From Euperipatoides rowelli (Eukaryota; Onychophora; Udeonychophora; Euonychophora; Peripatopsidae), in the NCBI GenBank assembly GCA_003024985.2, contig PXIH01S0002086.1: DNA of 11,532 bases; one strand, given 5' to 3'. The notes beneath the pieces are model-generated. The model did no database searches, was not told where the DNA came from, and saw nothing but the letters and a program-made list of their open reading frames with translations. Positions within the stretch are counted from its first letter, which is position 1; each line of letters begins with the position of its first letter. Shown piece after piece: positions 7,871 to 11,532 of this stretch. The translations under genes were made by a program, and so were the position numbers.

Positions 7871-8439
7871 GGGTACTCTAAGTTACTTGCGAGTCATAGT
7901 GAATCATTTCCAAATTTGGATTCGAGAACTCGTGATATAAAATGTATAGTAAACAGAAAGACGATATGGGTAATAGATGTTAGTATATTTAAGTCAGCTG
8001 ACTTGGAATATCATTGTTAAAATCTAGCCGTAGATCGACATGAAAGAAGGTCTTTCCATGATACTGCCTCTACCTTAGATTCAGTCAACCGACTCTTTTA
8101 AAAATAATTTTGTAAATAAATCCCACCGCCCCACCCCAAAAAAAAAGTTCAAACAGAGATCAAATCATTCTACCTGTTATATTTTACAGTAAAACTAGGT
8201 ACAGTACAAGGATCTCTCTCTCAATCTTCAGCAACAGACACACAAGATGAATTTACCCTGGATCACAATTACATTTTATAGAAAAGCTATTAGTTGTCCG
8301 ATAGCTGCTATCATAATCACTTCAAATATTTAGAAAAACAATAGATTGCAATTTTATTAGCATACATAAGAAATATCTTTTTTTTCTTCCACTAGTGGAT
8401 TTGGTATCTTTAACTCCAGAGAAAATTATTTTGGGTCTG

Positions 8440-8720
8440 AGACGGTGTTTCTTTCAGGCATACCTCCAGGGTGGCAAAGTCCCCACCCCTGGAGAAAACC
8501 AACCTCCCCAAGGAAAATTGGATTAAAAAACCCCCCTATAAAATCAAAGTCAACAAAACATCCAGTCAACTAAAAAAATCTGTATAGTAAATATACAGTT
8601 ATACACCTCCCCCCTCCCTGAACCTGTGAAATGACCCCTTCCCCAGTAGAAAATTGTCTGAAATAAGCACTGGTCGGAGAAAGCTTCGGTGTGCCGAGGC
8701 CTTAAGACATAGGCCTAATT
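8440..8720. repeat. C-rich patch, possible interspersed repeat
   Basis: The patch has a sharp rise in C content (CCCCACCCCTGG, CCCCCCTATAAAATC, CCTCCCCCCTCCC) within the AT-rich presumed 3' region. It shares AGTCAACAAAA and TCCA with the intron patch at about 2780-2810. Nothing codes here. It may be a second copy of the same old element, but the similarity is short. Confidence 0.25.
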
Positions 8721-9298
8721 CAAATTATAAAAGCTTCTCGTGATATAACCAGCTGATCTACGTACATCAATGTTTCAAGTTAACCTATTAGGGGAAAAAA
8801 AAAGCAATTTCTCTTAACAAAAATGTTATTTGCTGATTTTCAGCATCCATTACAAAGTATTTTTTCTTTTCATTCAAGTCCTCACCCAACGAAGACTTTA
8901 TAGTGTAAATGCTAAGCATTACTGTAAAATTTAAATTATATATATTTTGGGTCAAATTGTTTATTTCATTTTATCGACCTGCAATAATGTAACTCTTTAT
9001 GTATTATTTGTACATTAGTCCTTAAACTGTACATATAAAATTATATATCTCTTACTGTAAGGGTAAAAATAATGTTTACATCATTTACTTTGACAAGCCT
9101 AGGCATTTTAACGTTATTAATTTAAAGGCTGGTCCTTTAAAACTAAAGTATAATAATATTTTGCCTGGTACTAATTTGCCGATGATTTATTAATATTTGT
9201 GCTTGCTTTGTTCATTTTAATTGAATGGAATTGTAAAATTGTTATCACCTACAGGTTTACTGCCAATCAGAAGTAATTTATAATTTATTTGTAAATTC

Positions 9299-9304
9299 AA
9301 TAAA
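9299..9304 (+). other. Candidate distal polyadenylation signal AATAAA
   Basis: A canonical AATAAA lies in an AT-rich context about 2.3 kb after the stop codon and about 25 bases before the left inverted repeat of the element at 9328-10030. It is one of several candidates in AT-rich DNA. The position is plausible for the end of a long UTR but is not proven. Confidence 0.35.
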
Positions 9305-9327
9305 ATCAAACTATTGGTAATTAAATA

Positions 9328-10030
9328 GGCTCATTTATACTTCTACGGTATAGGTTTATGATTCTTTTTGATCCCGCTCATAAACAGAGAGGTTGTCTGC
9401 GGGCTTGGGTCCGTAATCAGTAAAATTGCTCTATACAATAGCCAATCATATTCCTCCTCTTATTTCCAACAGTTTATTTATCTTCTAACTATAATAAAAG
9501 GCCAGTTTGGTCATGATGTCTGTCACGCTGCTCGGCCATCTTCGGCGAACCGATGACACCCAAAGATGTTTTCACTCTATTTTCTGTCCATAGATGTCAC
9601 TGTATCCGCCATTTTTGATGGGCTTTTAAACTAGTTTATTCATAAAAAAGAACTTAACGCAAAGTCTTGTACAGTCTCGGGAAAAAAAAAAACATATATT
9701 TACATATAACGTATACTACTGTTGTTTTAGTTTTACGCCTCAAAATGAATTCCAATAAACATCTATTATTGTGTAAAATATTTTAGTTTTACTTTATTTA
9801 CTGCTTTAAAAAACAACAGTGTTGCCCTCTACTTAGAACATTTAAGATATGATTGGTTTAATGGTTAAAAAGACACAGAGCAAACAGATGTCTGCATAAT
9901 ATTGGATTTTTTCAATAATTATGACGATGTCTTTTAATTGTGCATGCCTGAACAACAAGACTCATGATCTTATGGAAAACTGTCCTTATTTTACCCAATA
10001 GAGAGCTTAGCGTAGAAGGATAAATGAGCC
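9328..10030. mobile_element. 703-bp non-autonomous DNA transposon-like element with 23-bp TIRs
   Basis: The left end GGCTCATTTATACTTCTACG (9328-9347, continuing GTA) is matched in inverted orientation by 10008-10030, with 21 of 23 positions identical. Such a match at this distance is very unlikely by chance. The flanks show no clear target duplication, so the boundary may be off by a base or two or the insertion is old. The interior is non-coding, AT-rich on the right, with a more GC-rich part at 9390-9630 containing GGCCATCTTCGGCG and CCGCCATTTTTGATG. The open frame at 9368-9556 has no recognisable domain. The superfamily is not determined. Confidence 0.65.
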
Positions 10031-11029
10031 CCAAACATGGCCGAAATAAACTGTCAATCTCTTGAGAGCTCAAAATCAAGAGCTTAATCTTAGCCTCTTA
10101 GCTAAAGTATATACTGTACATACATATTGTATGTATAATATACAGTATATGTGTATATTATATATATATTACCAAGCCCCTTACTTTCAGCACATAAGAA
10201 TATGCACAGTGCATACAANACAACTTAAGAAATTAACTTATGTGGTGCTATTCTTTTTTAGTTAAAATTCCTGTCTTTTATAAAAAAAAAATGTAATTAA
10301 AAATACCAAAGTTCAAAAGTGGTAGGTAATTACTTTTAATAAATTAACTCGGTGACTTAAAGATTATCTAATTATTTTCATATTTACAGAGGTAAAAAAT
10401 GTATTATATAGTAAATATTTTAAAATGTTTTATGTTAAGATGTTTTGATATTTAAGAAGCAAATAGAATTAGTCCAAAGAATAATAATACTGTGTACGTG
10501 CCATTCTCTTCTAATAGGAATAGTTTTACCATTGACCTTTGAACTCAGAAAATTTGAGTTTTAAATTATTTTTTAATATAAACATACTGTAAATCTTTAA
10601 AAAAATGTTTTTATTTTTCTAAATGTATTCCTAAAGCTTTTTATATGTATTGCAGTTATAATTAATTGCTTCTTATTTTAATAATAAAAAAAAATAATTT
10701 AAATTATTTGTTGTTTTTACTTTACTATGTGCATGTATATATAGTGAGTGGATGTTTAATTAGAGCCTCAAAGGACTCTAACTTAGAATTCATGCTTGCT
10801 TGATGTATAGTTTATTTGATGTCAGACAGTCATTAATAGTTTCTAAAGGATGAGTAGCAGTGAATATATCGCAAAAAAAAAAACAGTCAAATGGTAGAAA
10901 ATACAAATTATACATTAAGGTATGCACTGACAATGTTTTAAGATTTTGTGGACATTATAAAAATAATTATTTTTAATAAATTTATTTTTATCTTTTATTA
11001 ATAATTATGAAAATAAAGGTAATTATGTT
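10031..11029. other. AT-rich intergenic stretch, no gene seen
   Basis: Both strands lack a convincing coding region, splice-bounded exon or RNA gene. The only structure is an imperfect palindrome at 10107-10150 and an adjoining TA/TG run to about 10172. The stretch also holds one ambiguous base (10220) and A/T homopolymers. The short frame at 10062-10265 crosses the palindrome and is not a gene. Confidence 0.6.
10107..10150. repeat. Imperfect AT-rich palindrome
   Basis: ATATACTGTACATACATA is followed, after a few bases, by TATGTATAATATACAGTATA, which can fold back on it with a small bulge. A TGTGTATATTATATATATAT run follows. It could form a cruciform or hairpin. It is probably a decayed simple repeat or a short MITE remnant. 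Confidence 0.5.
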
Positions 11030-11320
11030 TTATTTCCAAATNTATGTAATAAAGTATAAAAGTTCCTTCTTTAAAAATGTTCTCTTTACACAAGTGAAGT
11101 GAAAGAAAAGAGGAAAGACAGCTGTGTAAATGGCAACTGCCTCCCTTATTGTGTAACGTCCAGCATTCCCCCTGACGGTGTCAAAATGGATAGTGGTTTC
11201 CACAAGAACTTTTGCTGCCCACCCCAGGTATCTTGCCTTGATGGCATCACTGTTCATCATTGCCAAACAAGGAACATACATCTGGTATTTTAAGAAAAAG
11301 AGTCCGTGTTGAAGTCGCAC
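11030..11320 (-). other. Unrecognised open frame of 96 codons; possible exon or transposon fragment
   Basis: This block is clearly less AT-rich than its surroundings and is open on the - strand. The best part reads ARYLGWAAKVLVETTIHF, then DTVRGNAGRYTIREAVAIY, which looks more protein-like than random frames in this window. I do not recognise the family. Within it, a possible acceptor (ACCAG before ATGTATGTTC, near 11281) and donor (TGT|GTAAAG, near 11090) would bound an exon of about 190 nt. The overlapping + strand frame (11099-11293, Cys-rich) is an alternative. An old repeat copy would explain the composition as well. One ambiguous base lies at 11042. Confidence 0.25.
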
Positions 11321-11532
11321 AAAGGTTTACTGCTGCAAGCCACATTTATTAGCCAACCTGAGCTGGAACCATGGCAACCAAAAACAGATGCCAAGATAAC
11401 AGTAGTAGACTTCTATTGTCTAATAGTTTATTAAATATAACTAAAAAGTTCATCTGTAAAATAAGGATAGTATAACTTTACTTGTAGTCGGAAACTTAAT
11501 TTGCAAAAACTGCTTGTTTGAAAAACAGTATA
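11321..11532. other. Right edge of window, nothing identified
   Basis: The sequence is moderately AT-rich, without an open frame, inverted repeat or motif I can support. The first 80 bases keep the higher GC of the preceding block and may belong to the same repeat or exon region. Confidence 0.4.

Larger units (their letters stand above)
6961..9320 (+). other. Probable 3' UTR and downstream flank of the NPAS4-like gene
   Basis: No coding exon is seen here. The stretch is AT-rich, with T- and A-runs and C-rich patches near 7455-7620 and 8460-8645. Candidate poly(A) signals on the + strand are ATTAAA (7640-7645), AATAAA (8115-8120) and AATAAA (9299-9304). The last lies just before a transposon-like element and is my choice for a distal end. 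Pumilio-type TGTANATA motifs occur at 7266-7273, 8111-8118 and 9028-9035. The true UTR end cannot be fixed without transcript data, and repeat-like patches inside it may mean the UTR is shorter. Confidence 0.45.

Noticed and set aside
9368-9556. 62-codon + strand frame as a transposase remnant
   Set aside because: No catalytic or DNA-binding motif is visible, and it lies inside the non-autonomous element, where such a frame is expected by chance.

Overview
This is an AT-rich (A/T clearly dominant throughout) eukaryotic genomic window with spliceosomal introns, several families of short inverted-repeat transposons (MITEs) and no bacterial gene organisation. The protein points to a metazoan. 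The large repeat-filled introns, the AT bias and a roughly 150-bp tandem repeat attached to a MITE arm suit an invertebrate, possibly a mollusc or other lophotrochozoan. I cannot place it more precisely from the sequence alone.

One gene is well supported: the 3' half of a bHLH-PAS transcription factor of the NPAS4/dysfusion type on the + strand. Three coding exons are visible. Positions 627-783 hold the end of PAS-B. Positions 3068-4449 hold the PAS-B tail and the whole C-terminal regulatory region. Positions 6941-6960 are a 20-nt last coding exon with the stop. Intron phases agree at every junction, giving 518 complete residues. The bHLH, PAS-A and first part of PAS-B must lie upstream of the window.

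Layout: 1-626 is the end of an upstream intron with an AT-rich MITE. 784-3067 is an intron with two more arms of that MITE family, a tandem repeat of about 150 bp and a GC-richer repeat-like patch. 4450-6940 is an intron with three distinct inverted-repeat insertions: a partial head-to-tail dimer of the AT-rich MITE, a 221-bp element with 67-bp arms carrying YY1-like motifs, and a 251-bp element with perfect 26-bp arms and an 8-bp target duplication. 6961 to about 9320 is probable 3' UTR and flank. 9328-10030 is bounded by 23-bp inverted repeats and looks like another non-autonomous transposon. 10031-11029 is AT-rich with no gene seen. 11030-11320 is a less AT-rich block with an open frame on the - strand that I do not recognise.

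I see no RNA gene, CRISPR array or multi-gene system. The points of interest are how densely MITEs occupy the introns of a single regulatory gene, and the short motifs in the rapidly evolving C-terminal region of the protein.
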